DNA from: Aristaeella lactis | Lineage (GTDB): Bacteria > Bacillota > Clostridia > Christensenellales > Aristaeellaceae | Direction: 5' to 3' | Assembly: GCF_018118585.1 (NCBI RefSeq) | Contig: NZ_CP069421.1 | Coordinates: 558,001 to 622,000, forward strand | DNA: 64,000 nucleotides | Shown here: positions 8,625 to 17,796 of the stretch, piece by piece | How the letters are laid out: every line of letters starts with the position of its first letter | Position numbering within the stretch: the stretch's first letter is position 1 | The notes under the pieces: model-generated | What the model was told of the DNA's origin: nothing | What the model saw: the letters and a program-made list of their open reading frames with translations, nothing else | The model's database searches: none | Program-made: the position numbers and the translations under genes

Positions 8625-9506
8625 ATGGCAAACAAAGACGAAATGCTGCAGATTGACCTCTGCGATGGACAGGTCCGGGTGATGCTGTGCGAAACCACGG
8701 AAACAGTGCAGCGATGTGCTGATATACACGGCTCCACTCCCGTCTGTACGGCAGCCCTGGGGCGGCTGATGACGGGAACTTCCATGATGGGCATCATGAT
8801 GAAGGGTGAAGAGGAAAATGTGACCGTGACCATTAAGGGAGACGGTCCCATGGGAACCCTGGTGGCGGTGGCCAATCACGGAAAGCTTCGCTGCTGCGCT
8901 GACAATCCCAAGGTGGAACTGCCCCTGCGCGCGGACGGAAAACTGGACGTGGGCGGAGCGGTAGGGCACCAGGGACGCATGAGCGTGATCAAGGACCTGG
9001 CGCTGCGGAAAAACTATATCGGACAGAGTGAACTGGTGAGCGGCGAAATTGCCATGGACTTTGCACAGTATTTCACTGTTTCGGAACAGCAACCCTCGCT
9101 TGTGGCACTCGGTGTCCTGGTCAGCGGAGATACGGTACTGAAAGCCGGGGGACTACTGATCCAGCCGCTGCCCGGATGCCCGGACGAAATCATTGACCAG
9201 CTGGAACTGAGAAGTCCCATGTTTGCCGATATCAGCCGGGAGATGACATTCGCGCCGATCGAACAGCTCTGCGAAGACTGGTTCCGCGGAATGTCGCCGA
9301 AAATCCTGGAAAGGACTCCGATTTCCTATACCTGCACCTGCAGCCGGGAACGGATGGAAAAGGCACTGATCTCCATGGGGGAAAAAGACCTGCAGTCCAT
9401 TATCGATGATGATGAAGGAGCTGAACTGGTCTGCCATTTCTGCCACAGCAAATATTTCTTTACGACTGAACAGCTGAAGGCCATGCTGAAGGAGGCCCAT
9501 CAATGA
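8625..9506 (+). CDS. hslO: Redox-regulated chaperone Hsp33
   Basis: Hsp33 is a cytosolic holdase activated by oxidation of a zinc centre. The 293-residue protein has the conserved N-terminal domain (GRLMTGTSMMG, VKGDGPMGTL-like segment) and the C-terminal zinc site with Cys237-X-Cys239 and Cys270-X2-Cys273 (CTC and CHFC), all four ligands being present. Length is typical. The gene overlaps the next start by four bases (ATGA), so the following HEAT-like protein is probably coupled to it. Confidence 0.95.
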   Translation: MANKDEMLQIDLCDGQVRVMLCETTETVQRCADIHGSTPVCTAALGRLMTGTSMMGIMMKGEEENVTVTIKGDGPMGTLVAVANHGKLRCCADNPKVELPLRADGKLDVGGAVGHQGRMSVIKDLALRKNYIGQSELVSGEIAMDFAQYFTVSEQQPSLVALGVLVSGDTVLKAGGLLIQPLPGCPDEIIDQLELRSPMFADISREMTFAPIEQLCEDWFRGMSPKILERTPISYTCTCSRERMEKALISMGEKDLQSIIDDDEGAELVCHFCHSKYFFTTEQLKAMLKEAHQ

Positions 9507-10339
9507 AAATGCCGATCATCAATTTTGATGAACACTTTGCGGAGTTTATGTCCGACTGGATGAAAGCCCATGAGGATCAATACGCCAACTTCGATGAAAT
9601 GGAAGAGGACATGCCCAGGATCTATATGGCCTTCCTGAACACCAGGGCGAAATGGCTGGGCAACGTGACTCCCGGAGCCTATTTCACACAGTTTGAAGAT
9701 CCGAAGGTTCTTGTGGACTGGCTGGCACAGTACTGCGAGGAAGGGACACCGGTTCCGGACCTGCTGATGGAACAGATTACGACAGTGGGACGGCCCTGCG
9801 AAAAGCGGCTGCTGGAACTCCTGAAGGACGAGGAAGCCACGGAAGAAGCGAAAATGATAGCTGTTAACCTGCTGCGGGAGATGGACAGCGTACTGCCGAA
9901 AATGCTCTATATCCGCTGGCAGCTGGACAGGAATCCCCAGGATGAACTGAAGGACAATGCCCTGGAGAGCCTGACGGAAATGGGCGAAACGGTGGTTCAG
10001 CCGATCCTGCAGGAGCTGCCCGGAGCCAATGAAGCGGGTGAGGAAGCCCTGCTGGAAGTGCTTTCCCATTTTCCCGGCAAAGAGCAAATCTTTAAGCTGG
10101 CCCTGAAACTGTTCCGGGAAAGAAAGGAACGCAGGGCACTGTTTGCCGGATACCTGGCCAAGCTCGGGGATGACCGCGCCCTGCCGGAACTGACGGCGGC
10201 AGCCGAAGAGGAGAAACTGCCTTACCTGACCTTTATTGAGATCAGGAATGCCATAGAGACCCTTGGCGGAGTATGTCCCGAACGAACTTATGAAGACGAT
10301 CCTGAGTATGAAGCACTCCGGGATCTTGACCTGACCTGA
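9503..10339 (+). CDS. Hypothetical protein, HEAT-repeat-like
   Basis: This 278-residue, strongly acidic, cytosolic protein has no signal peptide or membrane segment. Residues from about 70 onward form a series of paired amphipathic helices, e.g. KRLLELLKDEEATEEAKMIAV then DELKDNALESLTEMGETVVQ, a HEAT-like solenoid pattern. I do not recognise a named family. Its start overlaps the hslO stop by four bases; an alternative ATG lies two codons downstream. Proximity to hslO might suggest a partner in proteostasis, but nothing in the sequence proves it. Confidence 0.75.
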   Translation: MKMPIINFDEHFAEFMSDWMKAHEDQYANFDEMEEDMPRIYMAFLNTRAKWLGNVTPGAYFTQFEDPKVLVDWLAQYCEEGTPVPDLLMEQITTVGRPCEKRLLELLKDEEATEEAKMIAVNLLREMDSVLPKMLYIRWQLDRNPQDELKDNALESLTEMGETVVQPILQELPGANEAGEEALLEVLSHFPGKEQIFKLALKLFRERKERRALFAGYLAKLGDDRALPELTAAAEEEKLPYLTFIEIRNAIETLGGVCPERTYEDDPEYEALRDLDLT

Positions 10340-10373
10340 AGAAAAAGGGTACCCGGAAAGGAGGCTGCAGGTC

Positions 10374-12326
10374 ATGCTGTGTCCGAGATGCGGATATTAC
10401 GCGGAAAACGAGGAAAACGTCTGTCCGGAATGCGGAGAGATTATTTTGACGACCGCGGAAGTTCTTCCGGGAGGGGCTGAAGCGATCCGGCAGGGGAAGC
10501 GGGCCAGGCAGGCCATCCATGACGCGGCCGCCAGGCAGAACATAGAAGCCAAAAGGCGCCGCCGCAGCGGGGCAAGCCACGCGACAGTGGAAATGCCGGT
10601 TGTGAAGGATGAGCGGGAAGAATCTGACTATTTCCCTGATTACACTGTGTCGGACGGCTCTGAGGGAGAAGAAGACGGAGACGGTGTCTTTGAACGCCGG
10701 CGCCGCGCGGTATATGACGAAAACGAAGCCCTGGAGGAACAGGCCAGGGTTTATACCCAGTGGATTGAACAGAACAAAGGGAAAAAGCGGAAAATGGTGA
10801 ACTGGATCAAGATCTCCATTCTCCTGACCGCGGCAGCTATTGTTCTCGTTGTCGGCGGATACCTTTTCCTGAAAAAAACAGATTCCGGACAGCGGGTGAT
10901 GGCGCGTATCGGTAAGGAAGCGACTTCTTCCGCTTTATGGAATGTCGGCGAAGAACTGATGAATGCCGGCGACCTGGACGGAGCCATTGAAAGCTTTGAA
11001 AAGGCCAAGGCACAGGATCTGGCAGATGAGGAAGGCCATGTGGACGTGGACGGCCTCCTGATGCTCGGAAGCGTTTATGAAGCTGCCGGCAGAACGGCAG
11101 ACGCGGCGAAGCTTTATGAAGAGATTTATACAGAAACACCCTCCCGTCCGGAAGCGTATATTAACCATATCCGGATCCTGCTGAACAGCGGTGTCAAAGG
11201 AGACAAGGCAAAAGCCGGCGACCTGATGAAAAAGGCCTATGAGAATACCGGTGAGACCAGTTTCGATACCCAGCGGCGGGACCTGCTGCCGGAAATGCCC
11301 GAGCTGACCGCAGGCTCTCAGTATTCGGAAAAGAAGATCGAGATCAACTTTAAAAAATCCTCGCAGGAATACCAGATCTACTACACATTTGACGAAGAAG
11401 CCAAGCTGCCTGCTGACGGTATTCTCTTTACAGAACCCTTCTATATCGATGAGAAGGATCCTGACCCGACATGGAACCTGAGGGCGGTAGCGGTGAACGG
11501 TGAACTGGTTTCGGATGAAATATCGGCCACCTACAAGATCATCATGCCCTCTCCGCAGATGCCCCGGTGCAACCTGGCACCCGGAACCTACAAAAACAGG
11601 CAGAAGGTCAAACTGTTCCCCGGCAAGGACAATGAAAACGATGATGATATCAAGATCTTCTACAGTGTTGACGGATCCGATCCGTCCAACGGCGACAACC
11701 CGCAGTATACCGGCGAACCGGTTCTGCTGCCAAGCGGGCATAAGGTAACTATCAAGGCAGTTGCTGTAAACCGGTATGACAAGGTATCCAGTGTGCTGGA
11801 AGTCAGTTTCAAGATCGACGCGAAACCTTATCCGCTGAAGGCATGGGATATTACCGAGACAATCAATGACCTGGAACTGAACAAAACGACCCTGCAGGCA
11901 TTCCAGGCTGCCTATGGCGAAGGCAAGGACGCGGATATCAAGCAGGGGATCAACGGTTTTAAAACAGAACTGCGGAAGATTGAGTATCCCTGGGGATACG
12001 TCGTGATGACCCTTGACCGGCGGAACTGGGTGCTGGTGGAGCTGCGCTTCCATGACGGATCCACGTTTAAGGCGCCTCGTGGAACCGGCATAGGCGATCC
12101 GATGGACTTTGTCATCGGCAAGTTCAGGGATATGGGCCAGGTAGCCACTGCCAAGGGAAACCGGGGACTGTACTGCCTTGATAACGGATCAGACGGGAAA
12201 TACCTGAAGAAGGCCAACGCTATCCGCTACAGGATCCGTAAAGACGGCACATGGTACCAGCTTGAATATCACCTGGACAGCTCCGGAACTGTTGAAGAGA
12301 TCGTATACCGTTACATTCCGGAATAA
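10374..12326 (+). CDS. Zinc-ribbon membrane protein with TPR and chitobiase-C-like domains
   Basis: The 650-residue protein begins with a zinc ribbon (CPRC and CPEC, residues 3-20). A basic then acidic disordered region follows, and one membrane helix at about 143-166 after KGKKRK. The outside part has TPR-like helices (about 185-285, with ALWNVGEELMNAGDLDGAIE). Next come two beta-sandwich units with the YYTFDEEAKLP and YSVDGSDPSNGDNP signatures typical of chitobiase/hexosaminidase C-terminal (CHB_HEX) domains, and a C-terminal region ending in YRYIPE. The zinc ribbon is predicted cytoplasmic. Architecture parallels the protein at 18566-20374. Role unknown; possibly an envelope sensor or scaffold. 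Confidence 0.8.
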   Translation: MLCPRCGYYAENEENVCPECGEIILTTAEVLPGGAEAIRQGKRARQAIHDAAARQNIEAKRRRRSGASHATVEMPVVKDEREESDYFPDYTVSDGSEGEEDGDGVFERRRRAVYDENEALEEQARVYTQWIEQNKGKKRKMVNWIKISILLTAAAIVLVVGGYLFLKKTDSGQRVMARIGKEATSSALWNVGEELMNAGDLDGAIESFEKAKAQDLADEEGHVDVDGLLMLGSVYEAAGRTADAAKLYEEIYTETPSRPEAYINHIRILLNSGVKGDKAKAGDLMKKAYENTGETSFDTQRRDLLPEMPELTAGSQYSEKKIEINFKKSSQEYQIYYTFDEEAKLPADGILFTEPFYIDEKDPDPTWNLRAVAVNGELVSDEISATYKIIMPSPQMPRCNLAPGTYKNRQKVKLFPGKDNENDDDIKIFYSVDGSDPSNGDNPQYTGEPVLLPSGHKVTIKAVAVNRYDKVSSVLEVSFKIDAKPYPLKAWDITETINDLELNKTTLQAFQAAYGEGKDADIKQGINGFKTELRKIEYPWGYVVMTLDRRNWVLVELRFHDGSTFKAPRGTGIGDPMDFVIGKFRDMGQVATAKGNRGLYCLDNGSDGKYLKKANAIRYRIRKDGTWYQLEYHLDSSGTVEEIVYRYIPE

Positions 12327-12356
12327 AAGAGTTTACCGAAGGGACACACTGACAAG

Positions 12357-13154
12357 ATGCGGGTTGTAGACATTCATGCCCATGTATTTCCGGATTCCAT
12401 AGCAGCGAAAGCCTCCGAAAGCATAGGCGTATTCTATCATATGGAGGCAATCCATAACGGCACCGTCAGCCAGCTCCTTGAAACACACAGGAAAGCCGGA
12501 ATCAGCCACGGATGCATTCACTCTGTGGCGGTCACACCGCATTCGGTTGATTCCATCAACCGGTTTATTGCGGACACAGCGCGGGCAAACCCTGACAAAC
12601 TGTCCGGTTTCGGCGCCATTCATCCGGGATATGAAGATATTCCAGACCTGATACAGGAGGCAAAGAAACAGGGACTGAAAGGCCTGAAAATCCACCCGGA
12701 CATGCAGAAGTTCGCTCTGGACAGTCCGGAAGCCATGAACATGTTTGCCGCTGTTGAAGGCGAACTTCCGATCATCATACACACAGGGGATCCCCGTTTC
12801 GGGTATTCCAATCCGCGACGGATGAAGCAGGTACTGGATGCTTTTCCGAAGCTGGTCTGCGTATGCGCACATCTGGGCGGATGGAGCGAATGGGACGAAG
12901 CCCTGGAAACACTAACCAGTTATGAGAATGTTTATGTGGATACATCCAGCGCCCTGTACGCGATGAGCCCGGAAGAGGCAAAAAGGATCATCCGCTGCTA
13001 CAGCAGGGAACGGGTGCTCTTCGGTACGGATTATCCCATGTGGAATCCGGCGGAGGAACTGGAACGGTTCCACAGGCTTCAGCTGACTGATGAGGAAGAG
13101 GAAAGAATCCTGTACCGTAATGCAGAAAAACTGCTCAATATCAATGCAAAATGA
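12357..13154 (+). CDS. Amidohydrolase-2 family metal-dependent hydrolase
   Basis: This 265-residue TIM-barrel protein starts with the metal motif VDIHAHVFP (HxH) and has further ligands in IIHTGDPRF, VCAHLGGW and LFGTDYPMW (the final Asp). These place it in the Amidohydro_2 (PF04909) group of hydrolases and decarboxylases. The substrate cannot be inferred. It lies 30 bases after the zinc-ribbon gene and ends at a strong bidirectional terminator. Confidence 0.88.
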   Translation: MRVVDIHAHVFPDSIAAKASESIGVFYHMEAIHNGTVSQLLETHRKAGISHGCIHSVAVTPHSVDSINRFIADTARANPDKLSGFGAIHPGYEDIPDLIQEAKKQGLKGLKIHPDMQKFALDSPEAMNMFAAVEGELPIIIHTGDPRFGYSNPRRMKQVLDAFPKLVCVCAHLGGWSEWDEALETLTSYENVYVDTSSALYAMSPEEAKRIIRCYSRERVLFGTDYPMWNPAEELERFHRLQLTDEEEERILYRNAEKLLNINAK

Positions 13155-13167
13155 TTTTTCAAAAAAA

Positions 13168-13192
13168 ATGACGCGGGATGATCCCGCGTCAT
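13168..13192. terminator. Bidirectional terminator between amidohydrolase and CXXC gene
   Basis: A perfect 12-bp inverted repeat, ATGACGCGGGAT (13168-13179) and ATCCCGCGTCAT (13181-13192), is preceded by A8 and followed by a T-rich run. It can serve the plus-strand amidohydrolase and the minus-strand CXXC gene. Confidence 0.88.
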
Positions 13193-13198
13193 TTGTGT

Positions 13199-13399
13199 TT
13201 ATTTGAAAAGTGTGCAGCCCATGGCTTTGAAATAGGCTATTTTCTGCCTCAGAATATCTTCCGACAGCCCGTAATGATCCGCAAGGCACCGCAGGCAGTA
13301 GAATTTATCCGCACCGCGGTTGACAAGCTTCCGGGTCAGGGCGATCTCATCCTTCAGCAGGACAGCGCTGCACCGGATGCAACGTGCCTGATCAGCCAC
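13199..13399 (-). CDS. Small double-CXXC (zinc-ribbon-like) protein
   Basis: This 66-residue protein has CIRC near residue 7 and CLRC near residue 35, a spacing that fits a small zinc-binding fold. The C-terminus is helical and ends in AMGCTLFK. The GTG start overlaps the last codons of the alpha-galactosidase gene, so the stop of one and the start of the other are out of frame by one base. There is no clear ribosome site, suggesting translational coupling. I recall similar small proteins in Clostridia, but their function is unknown. A strong terminator lies six bases after its stop. Confidence 0.7.
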   Translation of the reverse strand: MADQARCIRCSAVLLKDEIALTRKLVNRGADKFYCLRCLADHYGLSEDILRQKIAYFKAMGCTLFK

Positions 13400-14582
13400 G
13401 GGAGGGCACCAGGGAACACAGATAGATACGCATATCGTGTCCGGGAACAGTCGGATTGAAATAGTCTGATTTCCGACCGAGGTCTTCACCGGTAAAGGCA
13501 TCACGCACCTGCAGGGAGAAACCGGAGGAAACAGGCAGACCCAGGTCTACCAGTTCGCAGTGCATGCAGGTCTCCGCCTCTGACAGATTGACAAAAGCCA
13601 GAGCAAACTCACCGCCGGAAAGATGACGGAACAGGGTGAAGAACGAGTCCGGAATCTCCCGCCAGGGATATTCACCCTCTTTCGGTTCCGGGTTGGAGGT
13701 AAAGACAGAACCCCGCCGGATAAGGAAAGGCGGACGGCATTCCTCATCCTGGTCGATCCGCAGGAGGTCACGGTTTTGCATGAGGCTGACATACTCCGGC
13801 GCAAGGGAACGGAGATCCGCGCCCATCATCAGCGGAACACCGCACAGGCACCAGAGGGCAAACTGCATGCGGTATTCCTCATAGGTGCAGACCTTTCCAA
13901 AGCCAACGTTTCCCTTGCCGCACATACCGACGGTAAGCATATCCATATCGTTGAAACAGTCTGTTCCGCTCATGCACAGGTTCTGCAGCTGAGATTTGAA
14001 GATATCCGTGAAGGAAACATAGTTATCCATGATGTCGCCGGTGGAACGGTACATATGGGCACCGCGGCTGCGCATCCATTTCCAGGGATCATGGCGTCCC
14101 CAGTTGCATGCAGAGAAAAGGATGTCGCGGCCGGAAGCCTTCAGGGCCATGGACATGGTCTGATACCGGGCCAGGCAGTCACCGGATTCCGGGAAGTTAC
14201 AGAAGTCATACTTCAGGAAATCCACGCCCCAGGAAGCGAAGGTTTGCGCGTCCACAAACTCATGATCGTAGCTGGAGGGATATCCGGCACAGGTCATGAC
14301 ACCTGCACAGGAATACATACCGAACTTCAGGCCTTTTGAATGGACATAATCCGCCAGGTCCTTCATACCGTGAGGGAACTTTTCAGGGTCGGGAACCAGG
14401 AGACCGTTTTCATCCCGGTCCCGAAGGGACCAGCAGTCATCAATGACAAGATAGTTATAACCGGCAGCAAGCCATCCTTTGTCAACCATGAAGTCGGCCA
14501 TTTCACGAATCAGGGCATCGCTGATGTGTTCACCAAAGGTATTCCAGGAATTCCAGCCAAGAGGGGGAAGAGAGGCAAGCAT
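13392..14582 (-). CDS. Alpha-galactosidase, glycoside hydrolase family 27
   Basis: The enzyme should remove terminal alpha-galactosyl residues from oligosaccharides such as raffinose or galactomannan side chains. The 396-residue product has the GH27 opening PPLGWNSWNTFG, the WGVDFLKYDFC segment carrying the predicted nucleophile Asp (about residue 126), and the acid/base Asp region MYRSTGDIMDN. A C-terminal beta domain ends at VPSRG. There is no signal peptide, so it acts in the cytosol on imported sugars. I chose the second of two nearby ATGs (14582, not 14588) because AAAGGAG lies nine bases before it but only three before the first. A palindromic operator overlaps the promoter. Confidence 0.93.
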   Translation of the reverse strand: MLASLPPLGWNSWNTFGEHISDALIREMADFMVDKGWLAAGYNYLVIDDCWSLRDRDENGLLVPDPEKFPHGMKDLADYVHSKGLKFGMYSCAGVMTCAGYPSSYDHEFVDAQTFASWGVDFLKYDFCNFPESGDCLARYQTMSMALKASGRDILFSACNWGRHDPWKWMRSRGAHMYRSTGDIMDNYVSFTDIFKSQLQNLCMSGTDCFNDMDMLTVGMCGKGNVGFGKVCTYEEYRMQFALWCLCGVPLMMGADLRSLAPEYVSLMQNRDLLRIDQDEECRPPFLIRRGSVFTSNPEPKEGEYPWREIPDSFFTLFRHLSGGEFALAFVNLSEAETCMHCELVDLGLPVSSGFSLQVRDAFTGEDLGRKSDYFNPTVPGHDMRIYLCSLVPSRG

Positions 14583-14623
14583 AGCCATATGCTCCTTTCT
14601 GGTTGATCAGTGATTCCGGATTC

Positions 14624-14659
14624 ATTATAATGATTCCCTTTATAAAAGTAAACGTTTAC
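14624..14659 (-). promoter_or_regulatory. GH27 promoter with overlapping palindromic operator
   Basis: On the minus strand, TTTACT (14647-14652), 17 bases and TATAAT (14624-14629). A perfect 12-bp palindrome, GTAAACGTTTAC (14648-14659), covers the -35. The central CG and AAACGTTT core are typical of LacI-family operators, so binding here would block RNA polymerase. The cognate repressor is not identified. Confidence 0.78.
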
Positions 14660-14698
14660 GAGCAGGTTAATTTTTTTCGCGTAATAGTTCTTTCCGGA

Positions 14699-15583
14699 TC
14701 AGAACGGCGGTTCGATAACAAAGGACCTGCCGTCAAGAGCCGGAAGACGGCCATCTGTATCAAGCTTCAGAGAAACCGCGCACAGCTTCAGGCTGCGGGC
14801 TTTTTCACGGCGGTTGAACTCCCTGTCACCGTAGAGGTCGTCACCGAGCAGGGGATGGCCAAGGGCAGCCAGATGGGCTCTGATCTGATGGGTACGACCG
14901 GTGATCAGATGAACCCGGAGACGGGAAACGGGACCGCTTTCCAGGGTTTCATAACCGGTGATGATCGGCTTGGCATCAGGTTCGGGACGATCGGTTACGC
15001 GGACTTTTGCGCGGCGGGCATCCTTGACCAGCCAGGCACGGCACTCGGCCTTTTGCGGCTTCATGATCCCCCGGACCAGGCAGATATAATACTTTTCCAG
15101 TTTACGCTGACGAAAAACATCCTGCAGAATATCCAGGACTTCAGGTGTCTTCGCAAACAGGCAGAGGCCGCAGGTTTTATTATCCAGACGATGACAGGCG
15201 GCAGGGGGAAAAGCATCCGGATCATGGCGCCGGACAAATTCCCGGCAGAGATCCGTGAGGGTAACACCGCCGCGGGCATCCGGTTCCACACTGATGCCGG
15301 CGCGCTTGTTGACAAGCAGCACGTCATCATCCTCATAGACAACAGAAAGGGAAGAAACGGGTGTATCATTTCCGGAAACAGAATCCGGCAGATAGATCTT
15401 CAGGCAGCTGCCTTCCGTCAGCCGGTCATTCCGTGAAATACGCACCCCGTCCAGTTTGATATCCCGGGCATCGAAGACACGGCGAAGAACGCTTTCCGGA
15501 AGATCCGGGAGCGCGGTACGCAGGTAGTCACCGGCACGAAGTCCATCTGCCTGCGGGGGAACGGTCATTTCCTTCAACACCAT
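14699..15583 (-). CDS. RluA-family pseudouridine synthase
   Basis: This 294-residue enzyme has an N-terminal S4-like RNA-binding region (VLRRVFDARDIKLDGVRI) and a catalytic domain with the HRLDNKTCGL motif; the catalytic Asp is residue 134. The RTHQIRAHLAALGHPLLGDDLYG motif is also present. It isomerises uridine to pseudouridine in rRNA or tRNA; the target base is unknown (RluD/RluC/RluA-like). The start is one base after the upstream stop with no clear ribosome site, so it is probably translationally coupled to the hypothetical gene before it. Confidence 0.92.
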   Translation of the reverse strand: MVLKEMTVPPQADGLRAGDYLRTALPDLPESVLRRVFDARDIKLDGVRISRNDRLTEGSCLKIYLPDSVSGNDTPVSSLSVVYEDDDVLLVNKRAGISVEPDARGGVTLTDLCREFVRRHDPDAFPPAACHRLDNKTCGLCLFAKTPEVLDILQDVFRQRKLEKYYICLVRGIMKPQKAECRAWLVKDARRAKVRVTDRPEPDAKPIITGYETLESGPVSRLRVHLITGRTHQIRAHLAALGHPLLGDDLYGDREFNRREKARSLKLCAVSLKLDTDGRLPALDGRSFVIEPPF

Positions 15584-15584
15584 A

Positions 15585-16622
15585 TTACTGTACCCGGGAA
15601 GTGCTCAGATTAATCCACCGGGGGATCCGGACGCTCAGGTCCATGAGGGCTGTAAGCATTTCCGGAGTAGGCCGGCAGATCAGCATCGAGGAGAGAACTT
15701 CCGTCATGTCCTTCAGGGAAACATCCTGCTTGGCAAGGATGATCAGGTCTTCCACAGCATCTTCGGAAGAGATTTCAGGCCGTGTCACATCATCCAGCAG
15801 GCAGACAAGACGCTCATAAAGAGGAGATTCCAGATCGCCGAGACTGGCGGAAGCACTGTTGAGCGACTGGGGATCCATTTCCGCGTGGGTGATCCCCATC
15901 AGTTTTTCCGGTTCTGCCAGGCCGGGATGAATCAGGAGCAGACCGCCGGAACGGTCATAGACATAATCAAAACCGGAAAGAAGAAAACGGTTAATCAGCT
16001 CGGGATGGTCTTCGCAGGGGGTGCCTTTCAGCTGCTGTGCCAGATGACGCATTGGACCGGCAGCGGGAGAAGCTCCCATCAGGTAAAGGGTATCCTCAAT
16101 GGACTGGCTGAACAGAGAGATCAGCTCACGCATTTCCTTATGCTTTTCATCAGTGAGGAGAAGAAGGGCGGCCGCGCATAACTGATGGGGCAGAAGAAAC
16201 TTCGATTTTTCCGCGGTGCCTTCCACACGTCCCCAGAGACGGCGGACCAGTCCACGGGCGGGGATCAGGTCATTCCAGTCGCTGAGGGGTACAACGCCGC
16301 CAAGCAGAACAGCACGGACCATCAGGACATGCTCATCAACGGAAAGAAGGGCAGCTTCCTTTGAGAAAAGATGAAGCACACGGGACCGGAGTTCTTCGGC
16401 TGTATGCAGGACCGGACTGCCGGCATTCCGGCGGTCTTCCTCTGCATAGTAGGAAAGGGCATAAAGGGTTTCTGCTTCCTGATCGGAACATTCCGGATCA
16501 AAAACGCAATGGGAAGGAAGGCCTGCGAGATCTTTCTCGCAGGCCTCCAGCTGATCTGCCCGCAGAACACTCAGGGTTTTGTCAACCCAGTGAAGGGCGC
16601 GGGTGTTGCTTTGTCTTAGCAT
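15585..16622 (-). CDS. Hypothetical protein, unknown family
   Basis: A 345-residue, mostly helical, acidic cytosolic protein with no signal peptide or membrane segment. I do not recognise it. It contains repeated helical stretches, few aromatic residues, and a segment DYVYDRSGGLLLIHPGLAEPEKL near residue 215. It sits between ilvE (22 bases) and an RluA-type gene (one base), so these three are probably one transcript. The base composition looks like that of its neighbours, giving no sign of transfer. Confidence 0.65.
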   Translation of the reverse strand: MLRQSNTRALHWVDKTLSVLRADQLEACEKDLAGLPSHCVFDPECSDQEAETLYALSYYAEEDRRNAGSPVLHTAEELRSRVLHLFSKEAALLSVDEHVLMVRAVLLGGVVPLSDWNDLIPARGLVRRLWGRVEGTAEKSKFLLPHQLCAAALLLLTDEKHKEMRELISLFSQSIEDTLYLMGASPAAGPMRHLAQQLKGTPCEDHPELINRFLLSGFDYVYDRSGGLLLIHPGLAEPEKLMGITHAEMDPQSLNSASASLGDLESPLYERLVCLLDDVTRPEISSEDAVEDLIILAKQDVSLKDMTEVLSSMLICRPTPEMLTALMDLSVRIPRWINLSTSRVQ

Positions 16623-16644
16623 TAAGGATGTTTTTCCTTTCGGT

Positions 16645-17712
16645 TTACAGTTTCACGACCCAGTCGAATTTATCTTCGATCCTGCCGTACTGAATGCCGG
16701 TCAGGGTGTCATACAGGCTTTGGGCTACTTTGCCGATGCCGCCGTCCCCGATGGTGATCTTCTCATCCTTCAGGGCCAGGGTGCCGACAGGGCTGATGAC
16801 AGCGGCTGTACCGGTGCCGAAGGCTTCGGTCAGCTTGCCGGATTTGGCGTCAGCGAAAATCTCATTGATATCCAGGCGGGCTTCCTCAGCTTCATAGCCC
16901 ATGGTACGGGCAAGCTTCAGTACGCTGTCCCGGGTGATACCGGGCAGGATGGAACCGTTCAGCCTGGGGGTAACAATCTTGTTGCCATAGGCGAACATCA
17001 TATTCATGGAGCCAACTTCCTCAACGTATTTCTGCTCCACACCGTCCAGCCACAGCACCTGGGAAAAACCCTTCTGCTCGGCTACGTCACCGGCCAGGAT
17101 GGAAGCCGCGTAGTTGCCGGCGCACTTGGTGAAACCAACACCGCCGCGGACCGCACGGACGTATTCATCCTCAACGTAGATGCTGACGGGCTTCAGGCCT
17201 TCTTTATAGTAGGCACCGACGGGGCTCAGGATGATGAAGAACAGATACTTTTTGGAAGCGTGCACACCCAGGCCGACATCCATGGAGATCATGGTGGGGC
17301 GAATGTAAAGGGAAGTGCCGTCCAGATGCGGAACCCATGCTTCCTCAATACGGACCAGCTGTTTCAGGCCTTCCAGGGCGGTTTCCTCATCCAGGGCGGG
17401 CATGCCCATGCGCTCGGCGCTGCGGGTCATACGGGCGAGGTTGTCCTGGGGACGGAAGAGCTGCAGGCCGCCGTCAGCACGGCGGTAGCATTTGGTACCT
17501 TCAAAAATGGCCTGGCCGTAATGGAGCACCATGGCGGCAGGATCCATCGCGAAATCACCATAGGGAACGATGCGGGCATCATGCCAGCCCACGCCTTTTT
17601 CATAGTCCATCAGGAACATATGATCGGTGAAAATACGACCGAAACCGAGGGCGGATTCATCCGCGGGCTTCTGTTTGAGGTTCTGAGAGAGTGTGACTTT
17701 GATGTCCAGCAT
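16645..17712 (-). CDS. ilvE: Branched-chain amino acid aminotransferase
   Basis: This 355-residue PLP enzyme transfers the amino group between branched-chain amino acids and 2-oxoglutarate. It matches class IV aminotransferases of the longer (eukaryotic/BcaT-II-like) type: WHDARIVPYGDFAMDPAAMVLHYGQAIFEG-like start region, the PLP-lysine segment FTKCAGNYAAS, and the phosphate-binding TGTAAVISPVG. Length is right for the group. It has a plausible TATAAT box just upstream and is first in a run with the hypothetical and RluA genes. Confidence 0.93.
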   Translation of the reverse strand: MLDIKVTLSQNLKQKPADESALGFGRIFTDHMFLMDYEKGVGWHDARIVPYGDFAMDPAAMVLHYGQAIFEGTKCYRRADGGLQLFRPQDNLARMTRSAERMGMPALDEETALEGLKQLVRIEEAWVPHLDGTSLYIRPTMISMDVGLGVHASKKYLFFIILSPVGAYYKEGLKPVSIYVEDEYVRAVRGGVGFTKCAGNYAASILAGDVAEQKGFSQVLWLDGVEQKYVEEVGSMNMMFAYGNKIVTPRLNGSILPGITRDSVLKLARTMGYEAEEARLDINEIFADAKSGKLTEAFGTGTAAVISPVGTLALKDEKITIGDGGIGKVAQSLYDTLTGIQYGRIEDKFDWVVKL

Positions 17713-17796
17713 TGGCGGTTCCTTCTTTCCCGATAAAATTCATGGATGTATTATACGCCCGGGATGATTGAAATGCATGGTCTTTTTCTGTACTGA

